From: Acinetobacter johnsonii CIP 64.6
GTDB lineage: Bacteria > Pseudomonadota > Gammaproteobacteria > Pseudomonadales > Moraxellaceae
Length of the DNA: 64,000 bases
Assembly: GCF_000368045.1 (NCBI RefSeq)
Contig: NZ_KB849235.1
Coordinates: 257,016 to 321,015, forward strand
Direction of reading: 5' to 3'
This document shows positions 16,527 through 26,114 of this stretch, piece after piece. The notes below the pieces were generated by a model. That model was not told the DNA's origin, did not search any database, and worked only from the letters and a program-made list of their open reading frames with translations. The first letter of the stretch is position 1. The number at the start of each line of letters is the position of its first letter. Both the position numbers and the translations under genes were made by a program.

Positions 16527-16654
16527 ATCTATTTTTATAGCCTATTTACCATAATCGTTTTTTAATCTAAACAAAATGACGCAGGATGAACCCTAAGTCA
16601 TGAACTTTGATCACTTCCGCCAATTTTTAAAAATATTCCGTGATAGATCTGAGA

Positions 16655-16921
16655 TCACTTTGCAGAAACAGTTAAGTTCTGATTAGCTAAAAAAGTAGCG
16701 CCACAGTTGGTTTTGTCTCCTGCAATCACCACAGCACGTCCCAAGACCGTTGTACTCTGATCTGCTGCTATCGCAGAAACCACCATTCGACACTTAGGAC
16801 AAAAGTGCTTCATTCCATTTAAATGCACAGCAATACCGTTGATCACAAAACTATTTTCACACTCAGTGACTATGCCACCATGTGTTGTTTTTGAACCGAT
16901 TGTTACTAGAGCTTTAGACAT
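16655..16921 (-). CDS. PAAR-domain protein (orphan)
   Basis: The 88-residue protein is a PAAR repeat protein: IGSKTTHGGIVTEC, then NGIAVHLNGMKHFCPKC, then GRAVVIAGDKTNCGATFLANQ, with the Pro/Gly-rich beta-turn periodicity and the His/Cys residues that bind zinc at the cone tip. PAAR proteins cap the VgrG spike of type VI secretion systems. No VgrG, effector or Tss gene lies nearby and no toxin extension follows the domain, so it would act as a plain adaptor for a system elsewhere on the chromosome. Confidence 0.85.
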   Translation of the reverse strand: MSKALVTIGSKTTHGGIVTECENSFVINGIAVHLNGMKHFCPKCRMVVSAIAADQSTTVLGRAVVIAGDKTNCGATFLANQNLTVSAK

Positions 16922-17041
16922 AATTTATTGTTCGATACATTAGAGTTTTAATGGCGAAAATTCTAGCATAAGCAAGCGCTTAAAATTTCAATGGATTACT
17001 TTTCAAATACAACTTAAACATCCCTTTTTTAAGGATCCATT

Positions 17042-17066
17042 AAAAAAAGCACCCGAAGGTGCTTTC
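17042..17066 (-). terminator. Terminator of rapA
   Basis: Read on the minus strand, GAAAGCACC-TTCG-GGTGCTTTTTTT is a UUCG-loop hairpin with T-run 15 bases after the stop. Confidence 0.88.
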
Positions 17067-17081
17067 ATATAGCGATTCGAA

Positions 17082-19919
17082 TTATGGTTTAACCACAACC
17101 ATCACTTGAATTGCTTCTGGTGTAACCGATAGGCCATCTAGCAAACCAAGACCTTCTTTTTGCAGTTTTTGTAGACGTGAAATTTCATCTTCACGAATAC
17201 TCGGATTAAACTGCTTTAAGTAAGTCAGGCGGTCAATTTCGTATTGCCACTTGCTACCGTAGACTTCTTTCGCTTGTTGCACAAAGCTTGGTAAAGCCGC
17301 ACGTGCAAGCTCTAATGCTTGTACATAACGCTGCTCAATCACTTCACGGCGTGCTTTCACGACTTGACGACAGCTATTACCATCCAAATGATGCAAGTAT
17401 GGTTTTAAGATTTCAGGGGCAATTTTCTGCGACAGGTCTTGACCCTTTTCACTCAGCAAGACGCGAACCAGCTGCTGCGGTAAGCTTGAAGGTAAATTCA
17501 ATGCTTTCGGCGCAACCACATCGACCTTAAACCACACTTCTAACAATACTGAACCTTGCGGTAAAGCAGCTGACTTCAACACTGCAACGTTGGTACTACC
17601 AAAACCTTGAGTGTTGATCATTTCCATTACGCTTTCAGTAAATGGATGCTCAAGAGTTAAATACTGAGCATCTTCACGTATCTGAGCTTGATCGCGGTAG
17701 AAGGTCGCAGTCATGCCTTCTTCGTCCAAGGTTAAACCTTGAACTTGCATTTGATCGGTTGGTTTAATGATGACTGTACCGTTGCTTTGCTCGTCAAAAT
17801 CAATGTTTGTCGACGCCATAAAGCGCTTCATAAACATTGGCAAAGTGGTGTTGTCATCATAAGACTCAAGCGCTTGTACAATTTCTTGCGCCACAATTGG
17901 ACGACAAGAGTTGTATTCAAGTAAACGGTCACGACCTGATTGTAACTCTGCTTCTAGGGCTTCACGTTGTACGCTAACTGCTTCGAGTAAGTCATCAAAC
18001 TGCTGACCTTTATCTGCCAGTAAGCAATCTTTCAATTCAACAATAAAGTTTTCTTGTAAAGTTTGCGCAGTTGGAGAGATATTACTGAAAATATTTAATG
18101 CTTCGTTATACCAACGGAACATGCGTTCTTGCGCTGTGCCAATTAGATATGGCACATGAATTTGAATCCGGTTTTCTTGACCAATACGATCCAAACGACC
18201 AATACGTTGTTCAAGTACATCTGGGTTTGCAGGCAAATCAAATAAAATCAGATCTGATGCAAACTGAAAGTTACGACCTTCAGAACCAATTTCAGAGCAC
18301 AGTAAAATTTGTGCACCATAAGACTCTTCGGCAAAGTAAGCCGAGGCTTGGTCACGCTCAAGTAAACTCATGCCTTCATGGAACATCGCGGTACGAATAC
18401 CTGCATGTAAGCGGAGTACATTTTCAAGTGCTTCAACCACTGGACCACTACGTGCAATCAGCAACACTTTTTTGTGTTTTAAGTCTGTACGTAGTTTTTC
18501 CATGAGCCACATGACACGTGGGTCAGCTTCCATCCAAGCACCGTCAAGTTGTGCTTCTTCTGGCCACATTTGTTCACGTAATTTACCGTCTTTAGACCAG
18601 TTTTCTGGGGCAGGCAAAGGTGCCGGTTGACAGTCACGACCTGGGAAGCCTTGAATAGCTTCACGGGTGTTGCGGAACAAAATACGCCCTGTACCATGAC
18701 GGTCTAAAAGCTCATGAATAGCACGGAAGCGTTGTTCAGGTGCATCTTCAATGCGGTGCCCCAACAAACCTTCAAGCGCTGTCAAATGCCCTTCTTCAAG
18801 TGGCATATCTGACATGAGCACTTCAGCAATTTTTGCAGTTTGTTGATACTGGGTTTCTTCATCCAAGAAACGATCTAGCGAACTAAAACGCTGTGGGTCA
18901 AGTAAACGTAAACGTGCAAAGTGACTTTCCACACCCAGCTGTTCTGGAGTTGCCGTTAACAGTAAAACACCCGGAGTTTTTTCTGCTAGCTCTTCGATCA
19001 AGTCATAGCGGTCATTGCCACCGTCTTCTTCATTCCACATCAAGTGATGCGCTTCATCGACCACCAACAGATCAAAACCAGCTTCTAGGGCTTGTTCACG
19101 CAAGTCATCATGGTCAATCATCAAATCGATTGACGCAATAATGCATTGTTCAGTTAAGAATGGATTCAGTTCAGGGTCATGTTCTTTGATTGAAGCCGTA
19201 CGGGTTAAATCAAATAATGAGAAGTTCAAATTGAAACGACGACGCATTTCAATCATCCACTGATATTGCAGTGAATCAGGTACCAAAATTAGAATGCGTT
19301 CTGAACGGCCTGTTTTAAGCTGTTGATGGATGATTAATCCAGCTTCAATGGTTTTACCTAAGCCCACTTCATCGGCTAAAAGGACACGGGGTGCAAAACG
19401 TTGACCCACTTCGTGTGCAATATACAACTGATGAGGAATCAGACCGACACGTGAACCGACCATACCGCGTAAAGGGCTCGACTTCATATTGGCTTGCATC
19501 AGCATCGCTTCAATACGTAAGTCGTACCATTCTTTATAGTCAATTTGACTTGCCAATAAGCGATCAAGCGGTTTAGACAGCTGAATTTGAGCACCAATAC
19601 GAGTCTCATTCAGTGATTTACGTTCTTCCGTGTCATCTTCTAAGCGACGAACAACGTTATAACGCACCACACCATGACGGTCTTCATGTGATTCAACCGT
19701 CCACTTGGTGCCTTCTTGATCTTGTAATTCATCGTTCACGTTAAAAATGATACGTGATAAAGGTGCATTATTCCGTGCATAAACACGTGTTTCATCACTT
19801 TTAGGGAATAAGATGCTGACAGATCGCTCATCTACATCAATAAGAACTCCTAGACCTAGTTCCGTTTCAGTATCTGATAACCAACGTTGACCAATAGCAA
19901 ACTGCTGCAATTTTTCCAC
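17082..19919 (-). CDS. rapA: RNA polymerase-associated protein RapA (HepA), Swi2/Snf2 ATPase
   Basis: The 945-residue Swi2/Snf2 ATPase recycles stalled RNA polymerase after transcription. N-terminal Tudor-like domains begin at FAIGQRWLSDTETELGLGVL. Walker A is ADEVGLGKT (residues 182-190) and motif II is DEAH (288-291), with TATPEQLG as motif III. The second RecA lobe carries SEIGSEGRNFQFASDLILFDLPANPD and QRIGRLDRIGQ (motif VI). The C-terminal RapA-specific domain is complete. Length agrees with the family (about 950-970). The gene is monocistronic. Confidence 0.97.
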   Translation of the reverse strand: MEKLQQFAIGQRWLSDTETELGLGVLIDVDERSVSILFPKSDETRVYARNNAPLSRIIFNVNDELQDQEGTKWTVESHEDRHGVVRYNVVRRLEDDTEERKSLNETRIGAQIQLSKPLDRLLASQIDYKEWYDLRIEAMLMQANMKSSPLRGMVGSRVGLIPHQLYIAHEVGQRFAPRVLLADEVGLGKTIEAGLIIHQQLKTGRSERILILVPDSLQYQWMIEMRRRFNLNFSLFDLTRTASIKEHDPELNPFLTEQCIIASIDLMIDHDDLREQALEAGFDLLVVDEAHHLMWNEEDGGNDRYDLIEELAEKTPGVLLLTATPEQLGVESHFARLRLLDPQRFSSLDRFLDEETQYQQTAKIAEVLMSDMPLEEGHLTALEGLLGHRIEDAPEQRFRAIHELLDRHGTGRILFRNTREAIQGFPGRDCQPAPLPAPENWSKDGKLREQMWPEEAQLDGAWMEADPRVMWLMEKLRTDLKHKKVLLIARSGPVVEALENVLRLHAGIRTAMFHEGMSLLERDQASAYFAEESYGAQILLCSEIGSEGRNFQFASDLILFDLPANPDVLEQRIGRLDRIGQENRIQIHVPYLIGTAQERMFRWYNEALNIFSNISPTAQTLQENFIVELKDCLLADKGQQFDDLLEAVSVQREALEAELQSGRDRLLEYNSCRPIVAQEIVQALESYDDNTTLPMFMKRFMASTNIDFDEQSNGTVIIKPTDQMQVQGLTLDEEGMTATFYRDQAQIREDAQYLTLEHPFTESVMEMINTQGFGSTNVAVLKSAALPQGSVLLEVWFKVDVVAPKALNLPSSLPQQLVRVLLSEKGQDLSQKIAPEILKPYLHHLDGNSCRQVVKARREVIEQRYVQALELARAALPSFVQQAKEVYGSKWQYEIDRLTYLKQFNPSIREDEISRLQKLQKEGLGLLDGLSVTPEAIQVMVVVKP

Positions 19920-20055
19920 CTTTATCTACAAGTTAGGACTGCAAATTTAATGCTCAAACATTGTTTGATATTTGAGCAAAATTATACACCTTTAAGCAAT
20001 ATATTTTGACATAAAGCTCACTAAAAAAGTGAGCAAATTTGATGATTCCACGTAC

Positions 20056-20766
20056 TTAAAATGGTACTGGACAAATAAATTCGATACGTTCATTGGTTTG
20101 GGGATGATGAAAGCTCAGACGCTCTGCATGTAAACACAATCTTGGTATGAGAGCTTGCTGTTCAGGCGCAGCATAAAGCGTATCTCCCACGATAGGATGA
20201 CCTAAAAACTGCATATGTACACGAAGTTGATGCGAACGTCCTGTAATGGGTGTGAGCGCCACACGAGTCACGGGCTGACCCTGTATCTCAAAATGTTCAA
20301 TGGCTTTCCACTCTGTCACAGCAGGCTTGTTATGGCTGGGCTCTGCAATATGTAACGGTGGACGGGATGGATCATAAATCACAGGCACATCAACAGTGCC
20401 CTGACCATCTAAATGACCAGCCACAATCGCTTGATAGGTTTTATCGGTTTGGCGTTCTTGAAACTGACGAGAAATGGATTTTTGTCCCCAACGGCTGAGA
20501 CCAAAAACCAAGATACCTGAGGTATCACGATCAAGACGGTGGATCAGTAGAGTTTTAGGTTCTAGTTTGACTAAACGATTGATCATACAATCTTGTAAGT
20601 CTTCTGTCTTCCCCGGAACGGTGAGTATACCTGCAGGCTTATGGATGACCATAAAGTCTTCATCTCGATGAATCAGGTGTTCGGTTAGAAAATTACTCAA
20701 GGTTCCATTCCAAGCTGATCGCGAAAACAAGCGGGCAATAATAAAAAGCTTAAGCCAGAAATACAA
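20056..20766 (-). CDS. RluA-family pseudouridine synthase
   Basis: The 236-residue protein has the catalytic motif HRLDRDTSGILVFG (Asp nucleophile) and the family blocks DEDFMVIHKPAGILTVPG, KTYQAIVAGHL and ITGRSHQLRVHMQFLGHPIVGDTLYA. Being short and lacking an S4 domain, it resembles RluA, which modifies 23S rRNA U746 and tRNA U32. The first 26 or so residues (MYFWLKLFIIARLFSRSAWNGTL) look unlike the family, so translation may start further in. The exact target is inferred only. Confidence 0.85.
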   Translation of the reverse strand: MYFWLKLFIIARLFSRSAWNGTLSNFLTEHLIHRDEDFMVIHKPAGILTVPGKTEDLQDCMINRLVKLEPKTLLIHRLDRDTSGILVFGLSRWGQKSISRQFQERQTDKTYQAIVAGHLDGQGTVDVPVIYDPSRPPLHIAEPSHNKPAVTEWKAIEHFEIQGQPVTRVALTPITGRSHQLRVHMQFLGHPIVGDTLYAAPEQQALIPRLCLHAERLSFHHPQTNERIEFICPVPF

Positions 20767-20876
20767 TGCAAAAATCGTTTTTTTTTAATCATGAACCGAT
20801 ATTGATTGCATTATTTAACGTCAAACGCGGAGTCACAGTCTGTATCGATAAGTGAGACATAAGAGATATCACTCTC

Positions 20877-21992
20877 TTATGACAAACGATTTCTAAATAA
20901 CCACGCAGCCAAAGGCAAGGTAATTATGGCTAATACCAACATCGGTACAAAGTCCCATTTCACTTGCGCAAAACTCGCACCTTCCAAATACACCCGTTGT
21001 ACCAAGTCTATGCCGAAGCGTAGTGGGTTGGCATAAGTCAGCCAATTCAGCACTTCAGGCATATTTTGTACAGGAGTTAGTAAACCTGATAAAAGCGTTA
21101 AAGGCATGATCAAAAAGAAAGTATACAGCATGGCTTGTTGCATATTGAGTGCAATTGCTGAAATCGACAGTCCCACACCCACAACAGCAATATTAAAGGC
21201 AAATAATCCAAAATAAAGTAAGGCCAAGGAGCCATTCATCGGGATCTGGAACCAGAACAGAATAATTGCCAAAATAATGGAAGATTGAATAACCCCAATA
21301 ATAATCGGCGGAATGGCCTTCCCAATCATAATCTGCGTCGGGGTATAAGGTGTAACTAAGAGCTGATCAAAAGTCCCTTGTTCACGCTCGCGTGCTACTG
21401 AAAGTGCCGAAAGTAACAGTGTCTGCATCATACTTAAAGTTGCAATCAGAGACGGCATGATGCCCCATCTCGACTCGACATTCGGGTTATACCATGTCCG
21501 CGCTTGTACCGTGATCGCGGAGTTGGTTCCCAAACGTTTTTGATTGACCTGCCCCACCACACTGCTGATGTAGGAGCCCGCCATACTTGCGGTCGATGAG
21601 TTTCTCCCATCTAGAATCACTTGAATCGGGGAAGACTCTTGATTATTGAGCTTATCCTCAAAATCAGCAGGAATGATGATGACCGCCAAGGCTGTTCGAT
21701 CATTAATCACCTGTTGGATTTGTTGATTATTTTGCAAATCTGCTGTTCGTTTAAAAATTCCTGAACCATCTAAATGTGCTAAAACTTGTTGTGAGCTTTG
21801 GCTTCGGCTTTGATCCAGCACAGCATAATCAACATGATTCACATCATAACTTGCGGCATAACCAAACAAGACCGCTTGGATAAATACAGGCGCGATTAAG
21901 GTCACCCGATTGGCAGGATCGACTAAAATGGCTAAAAACTCTTTTCGGATCAGCACCCAAAGATAAAGAAACCAGCGTATTAACGTTGCCAT
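20877..21992 (-). CDS. ABC-2 type permease (YbhR-like)
   Basis: The 371-residue protein has one N-terminal transmembrane helix, a large extracytoplasmic domain (residues about 50-180, with ILDGRNSSTASMAGSYISSVV) and a bundle of five C-terminal helices (SLIATLSMMQTLLLSALSVAREREQGTFDQLLVTP is the ABC-2 signature). It is the last gene of the four-gene exporter operon, 19 bases after its paralogue. By analogy with E. coli YbhGFSR it helps export cations or drugs. The two permeases probably form a heterodimer. Confidence 0.85.
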   Translation of the reverse strand: MATLIRWFLYLWVLIRKEFLAILVDPANRVTLIAPVFIQAVLFGYAASYDVNHVDYAVLDQSRSQSSQQVLAHLDGSGIFKRTADLQNNQQIQQVINDRTALAVIIIPADFEDKLNNQESSPIQVILDGRNSSTASMAGSYISSVVGQVNQKRLGTNSAITVQARTWYNPNVESRWGIMPSLIATLSMMQTLLLSALSVAREREQGTFDQLLVTPYTPTQIMIGKAIPPIIIGVIQSSIILAIILFWFQIPMNGSLALLYFGLFAFNIAVVGVGLSISAIALNMQQAMLYTFFLIMPLTLLSGLLTPVQNMPEVLNWLTYANPLRFGIDLVQRVYLEGASFAQVKWDFVPMLVLAIITLPLAAWLFRNRLS

Positions 21993-22011
21993 AACACCAT
22001 TTTTCCTTTCG

Positions 22012-23142
22012 CTAGCCCAAACGCTTTTTCAGCGTACGCGCGGTCATTACTGTAAATAGCACGATATAGATCAGTAAAATGCCACATTCCTTGAACCACA
22101 AAGACCAATCATCGCCACCGAGTAATAGCGTTTTAATCAAAGTCATATAGTGCGTTGCAGGTAAAACATTGCTGATGATTTGCACAATTAGCGGTAAGTT
22201 CCGTGTATCGAACACAAAACCTGAAAGCATCAAAGCGGGCATGAAGCTGGCAAGGAGTGCCATTTGACTGGCTTGAAACTGACTTTTTGATAGGCCTGAA
22301 ATCATCAGACCCAGCAGTAACGACACCATTAAATATAAAAAAGAAGCGCTCATGACAGAGAGCAGTGATGCGCGAATGGGTACATCAAACAGAACATGTG
22401 CTGCAACTAAGCACATCACAATATCGATCATCCCAATCACGATATAGGGCGCCAGTTTTGAAAGTACAATTTCTAGAGGACGTACGGGCGTAACATATAA
22501 TGCTTCTAAAGTGCCACGCTCGCGCTCTCGTGCAATCAGCAAGCCAGTTAAAAATGCGCCAACCAAGGTCAAAATCAAGACAATTAAACCCGGCACTAAA
22601 AACCACGTACTATTTGCGGACTCGTTAAACCACATACGTTGTTCAACCGTGATGACGCTACCCACCGAAGCTGCATTTGTTCGGTCTGCTTGTATCAAGC
22701 TGGCGGTATTGAGCGCACTGGTAATATAACCCTGCAAAGCCGAAGCAATACTGGTCGAACGGCCATTCGTAATGAGCTGAACTGCACCCGCTCCCTTTGC
22801 ATATTGCTCCGCAAAGTTGCTGGGTATATTGACGATGGCATCAATTTCAGCCTTGCCCATTGCGGCTTCAGCTTGGCTAAAGCTTGGATACTGCTTGACG
22901 GTAATGTATCTAGAACCGTTTAAGCCACTCATCAGTTGCTGACTCTGTGGCGTGGGTTGTTGCTCCACCACCCCTACTCGTCCGTTGGTTAAGTCGAAAG
23001 ACAGTCCATAACCAAACAGCAAAATTAAAATAATCGGTAGTATGAAACCGATCGCCATACTACTTTTATCACGAAGCAGCTGTTTGGATTCTTTACGTGT
23101 CAAGGCAAACAGTCGTGTCCAGAAAGCTGAGAAATGATTCAT
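22012..23142 (-). CDS. ABC-2 type permease (YbhS-like)
   Basis: ATG at 23142 is chosen because GAGGAG lies six bases upstream; the longer frame to 23196 runs back into the ATPase gene. MNHFSAFWTRLFALTRKESKQLLRD leads into helix 1 (GFILPIILILLFGYGLSF), an extracytoplasmic domain and the ABC-2 signature GAFLTGLLIARERERGTLEALYVTPVRPLE. It pairs with the other permease and uses the double ATPase 10 bases upstream. The substrate is unknown. Confidence 0.85.
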   Translation of the reverse strand: MNHFSAFWTRLFALTRKESKQLLRDKSSMAIGFILPIILILLFGYGLSFDLTNGRVGVVEQQPTPQSQQLMSGLNGSRYITVKQYPSFSQAEAAMGKAEIDAIVNIPSNFAEQYAKGAGAVQLITNGRSTSIASALQGYITSALNTASLIQADRTNAASVGSVITVEQRMWFNESANSTWFLVPGLIVLILTLVGAFLTGLLIARERERGTLEALYVTPVRPLEIVLSKLAPYIVIGMIDIVMCLVAAHVLFDVPIRASLLSVMSASFLYLMVSLLLGLMISGLSKSQFQASQMALLASFMPALMLSGFVFDTRNLPLIVQIISNVLPATHYMTLIKTLLLGGDDWSLWFKECGILLIYIVLFTVMTARTLKKRLG

Positions 23143-23152
23143 CTGACGCTCC

Positions 23153-24970
23153 TCAGTAAGCCTGCATGTCTGCACGGGAATGTTCAACGATGGCAATAAA
23201 AGCGCTATTCATATCGTTTACACCCTCTAACTGTGCCATCCCACGAATCTGTTGAGGTGTGCCAATCGCCAACAATTTCCCTGCATCTTGAATCGCAATC
23301 CGATCACAGTATTCAGCTTCTTCCATAAAGTGTGTAGTCACAATAATGGTCATGCCTTGGTTCGCTAGCTCTCCAATGGTGTACCAAAAAGAGCGCCTTG
23401 CTAACGGATCAATACCACTGGTCGGTTCATCCAAAAATACAATTTCAGGCTGATGTAACAGTGCTGCTGCCATCGACAAACGCTGTTTAAAACCATTTGG
23501 TAGATCAGCGCTTTTTGCGTATGGCTTAAGTTCAAACTGAAGCAATGCTTTATCAATTTGCTGCTTTAACTGTTTGCCCGATAAGCCATAAGCACCACCA
23601 AAGAACTTTAAGTTATCCAGCACACTCAAATTGCCATACAGGGCAAACTTCTGCGATACATAACCAATTTTTGCCCTTGCCTGTGCACGAGCTGTGCGCA
23701 AATTCATGCCTGCCACTTCCAACACACCACTGCTGGCGGGCAGCAAACCACAAAGCATACGAAACGTTGTGGTCTTACCTGCACCATTAGGGCCAAGTAA
23801 ACCAAAAATTTCGCCTCGAGATACATCAAACGAGGTACTGGCCACGGCGGTAAAATCACCAAAGGTGCGTACCAAATCCTTCACCACAATCACAGGTTTT
23901 TCGAGCTGCTGTTTTACATTCTGCTCTGTTTTCACTTGTGGTGGATCAGAGTTTTCGATCAAAGTTATTGAAGGGTCTAAAGCTAAATTTTCCTGCGCCA
24001 ATACCGTTTTTTGAGTATGCTTCGCCTCATGTAAAAGCAACATAAATGCATCTTCCAACTCTGCTGGCCTCTGTTCCGCAACAACGCCTTTGGGTAACAG
24101 ATCTGTAGGAAGTGTTGAGCTTTCAGCTCGCGTAATAAAACGGACTACATCTCCTTTGGGAACTGCATCGGCAATATAATGTTGATTATCGAGTAAATGT
24201 GCTTGTAACACCCGTGCCTTCATGTTGGGACTGGGTTTTACTTGCCATGTTTGTCCCTGTGCCTGAGCCGTCAATTCGTCAGGTGTACCTTGCTTTAAGA
24301 CTTGCCCATCCAACATGACATAAACCTGATGACAGCGTTCAGCTTCATCCATATACGCCGTACTGAGAATGACACTTAAGTTCTCCTCCCTCACCAACTG
24401 TTCAATGATGATCCACAAATCACGGCGTGAGAGTGGATCGACACCGACACTTGGCTCATCCAACAGCAATAGTTCAGGTGAACGGACTAAAGTGCAGGCC
24501 AAACCTAACTTCTGCTTCATGCCTCCAGAGAGTTTTCCTGCGGGACGTTCAGTAAAGCGCGCCAAGTCGGTAATCTTGAGCAAACGTGCAAAACGCTCCT
24601 TGCGAACGTCCATTGGCACGCCATGCAAATCCGCATACAAGTCTAAATTTTCTTGAATGCTGAGGTCTTCATACAAACCAAACTTTTGCGGCATGTAGCT
24701 GATACGATCTTGCACAGATTGTGGATCTTTGGCGACATCCATTCCTAAGACTTTTAAGCTTCCAGTGGTTGGCTCATATAAACCTGCGATCAATCTTAAA
24801 AATGTGGTTTTACCTGCACCATCAGGCCCAACCAAAGCCGTCAGTTGTCCTGCCTTGATCTGCATATTTATGCCTTGCAAAGCCTGCACATCATCCAAAC
24901 CTTTTTGTTCTGCTTTAAAGGTTTTGTTTAAATCTGTGGCAATTACAATGCTCTCTACTGACATCGACAT
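23153..24970 (-). CDS. ABC transporter, fused double ATP-binding protein (YbhF-like)
   Basis: The 605-residue protein holds two complete ABC domains. Domain 1 has Walker A GPDGAGKTT, signature LSGGMKQKLGLA and Walker B LLLLDEPSVGVDP. Domain 2 has Walker A GPNGAGKTT, a degenerate signature LPNGFKQRLSMA and Walker B IVFLDEPTSGIDP. A roughly 60-residue linker separates them. The changed second signature may make one nucleotide site less active. The arrangement matches E. coli YbhF. It lies 11 bases downstream of the membrane-fusion gene. Confidence 0.9.
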   Translation of the reverse strand: MSMSVESIVIATDLNKTFKAEQKGLDDVQALQGINMQIKAGQLTALVGPDGAGKTTFLRLIAGLYEPTTGSLKVLGMDVAKDPQSVQDRISYMPQKFGLYEDLSIQENLDLYADLHGVPMDVRKERFARLLKITDLARFTERPAGKLSGGMKQKLGLACTLVRSPELLLLDEPSVGVDPLSRRDLWIIIEQLVREENLSVILSTAYMDEAERCHQVYVMLDGQVLKQGTPDELTAQAQGQTWQVKPSPNMKARVLQAHLLDNQHYIADAVPKGDVVRFITRAESSTLPTDLLPKGVVAEQRPAELEDAFMLLLHEAKHTQKTVLAQENLALDPSITLIENSDPPQVKTEQNVKQQLEKPVIVVKDLVRTFGDFTAVASTSFDVSRGEIFGLLGPNGAGKTTTFRMLCGLLPASSGVLEVAGMNLRTARAQARAKIGYVSQKFALYGNLSVLDNLKFFGGAYGLSGKQLKQQIDKALLQFELKPYAKSADLPNGFKQRLSMAAALLHQPEIVFLDEPTSGIDPLARRSFWYTIGELANQGMTIIVTTHFMEEAEYCDRIAIQDAGKLLAIGTPQQIRGMAQLEGVNDMNSAFIAIVEHSRADMQAY

Positions 24971-24981
24971 ACTCCCCTGCC

Positions 24982-26004
24982 TTAAGGATTGTTCGTGGCA
25001 GTTGGACGCGATGATTTGGCTATGTTCACCGTTACAGGTTGTCCCATCTTCAGTTGGTCATTCGGGTCATCGACATAAATTCGGACTTCATACACCAAAG
25101 TCGTGCGAATATCTTCGGTCTGTACCGTTTTCGGGGTAAATTCTGCCACAGATGAGATATAACCAATTTTTCCTGTGATGGGCTGATTCGGTTGTGAGTC
25201 ACGAATGACTTGTGCTGCTGCGCCCATGTTGATATATCCAAGATCCATTTCACTGGCATAAACACGCACCCATTTAGGGTGGATCAGAGCAATGGTATAG
25301 ACGGACTTGTTTGAAGTCGTCATGTCGCCGACTTCTTGTAAACGTGCACGAATTACGCCATTAACAGGTGCCAGCAGCTTACTTTGAGTAATTTGGTAAT
25401 CAATCAAATCAAGATTGGCCTTGGTCGATTCATATTGTGCTTTAGCCGCTTCACGATCTTCTGTGCGCGCACCTTTCAAAAGTAGCTCTAGGTTGGCTTT
25501 GGTTTCACCTACAGCCGCTTCCGCCATTTTCATATTGCTTTTTGCAGCATCAACCTCTTGCTTACTCACCGCTTGACCCGCAGTACTCCGATTTAAGACA
25601 TTTAAACGCTGGTATTGTTTATCGGCATTTTCAAATTGGGCTTGGGCAGACTGTACTTTCGCTTTCGCTTGGGTAATCTCTTCAGGTCGATTGCCCGCAG
25701 CTTGTTCATTTAAGGTTTGCTGTTGAACTTGTAACTGTGCTTGGGCTTGCTGTGCTTGTATAGTCAGCGAGTCGGTATTCAGTTCGGCAAGAACCTGACC
25801 TTTTTGAACGCGATCACCTTCTTGAACAGCCAAGCTTTGAATACGTCCAGCCGTTTCAAATGCCAGCGAGACTTGTCGAATATCGACATTGCCATATAGC
25901 ACCAGATGATCGGGATCGGCTTTGTCTCGACTGAACCACAAAAATGCAGCCGCTACAGCAATCAGCAATACCCCAACCAGCAGTATGAACTTACTTTTGT
26001 TCAT
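24982..26004 (-). CDS. HlyD-family membrane fusion protein (YbhG-like)
   Basis: ATG at 26004 (MNKSKFILLVGVLLIAVAAAF) is chosen; the longer frame begins at TTG with no suitable ribosome-binding site. The 340-residue periplasmic adaptor has an N-terminal anchor, a first half-lipoyl segment (GRIQSLAVQEGDRVQKGQVLAELNT), a long alpha-hairpin coiled coil rich in Gln/Ala (about residues 80-200) and a second half-lipoyl part (APVNGVIRARLQEVGDMTTSNK). It connects the permeases to an outer-membrane channel encoded elsewhere. It is the first gene of the operon. Confidence 0.88.
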   Translation of the reverse strand: MNKSKFILLVGVLLIAVAAAFLWFSRDKADPDHLVLYGNVDIRQVSLAFETAGRIQSLAVQEGDRVQKGQVLAELNTDSLTIQAQQAQAQLQVQQQTLNEQAAGNRPEEITQAKAKVQSAQAQFENADKQYQRLNVLNRSTAGQAVSKQEVDAAKSNMKMAEAAVGETKANLELLLKGARTEDREAAKAQYESTKANLDLIDYQITQSKLLAPVNGVIRARLQEVGDMTTSNKSVYTIALIHPKWVRVYASEMDLGYINMGAAAQVIRDSQPNQPITGKIGYISSVAEFTPKTVQTEDIRTTLVYEVRIYVDDPNDQLKMGQPVTVNIAKSSRPTATNNP

Positions 26005-26035
26005 GTACACCAAACCTTCGCTTAGTTTTAATACA

Positions 26036-26056
26036 AGTTTAAATTTAATTTAAACT
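26036..26056. promoter_or_regulatory. Perfect palindrome, candidate CecR-like operator
   Basis: AGTTTAAAT-TTA-ATTTAAACT is a perfect inverted repeat with 9-bp arms, centred in the gap between the exporter operon and the divergent TetR gene. Its place fits autoregulation and operon control. Confidence 0.6.
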
Positions 26057-26114
26057 ATAACAATTCAATTAAGAAAGATATACTTCAAGTCTAAATTTTG
26101 ATGCAGAGTAAATA

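Noticed and set aside
17288..19576. Several 60-135-codon plus-strand ORFs antisense to rapA
   Set aside because: They are shadows of the long, highly conserved rapA frame and have no coding features of their own.
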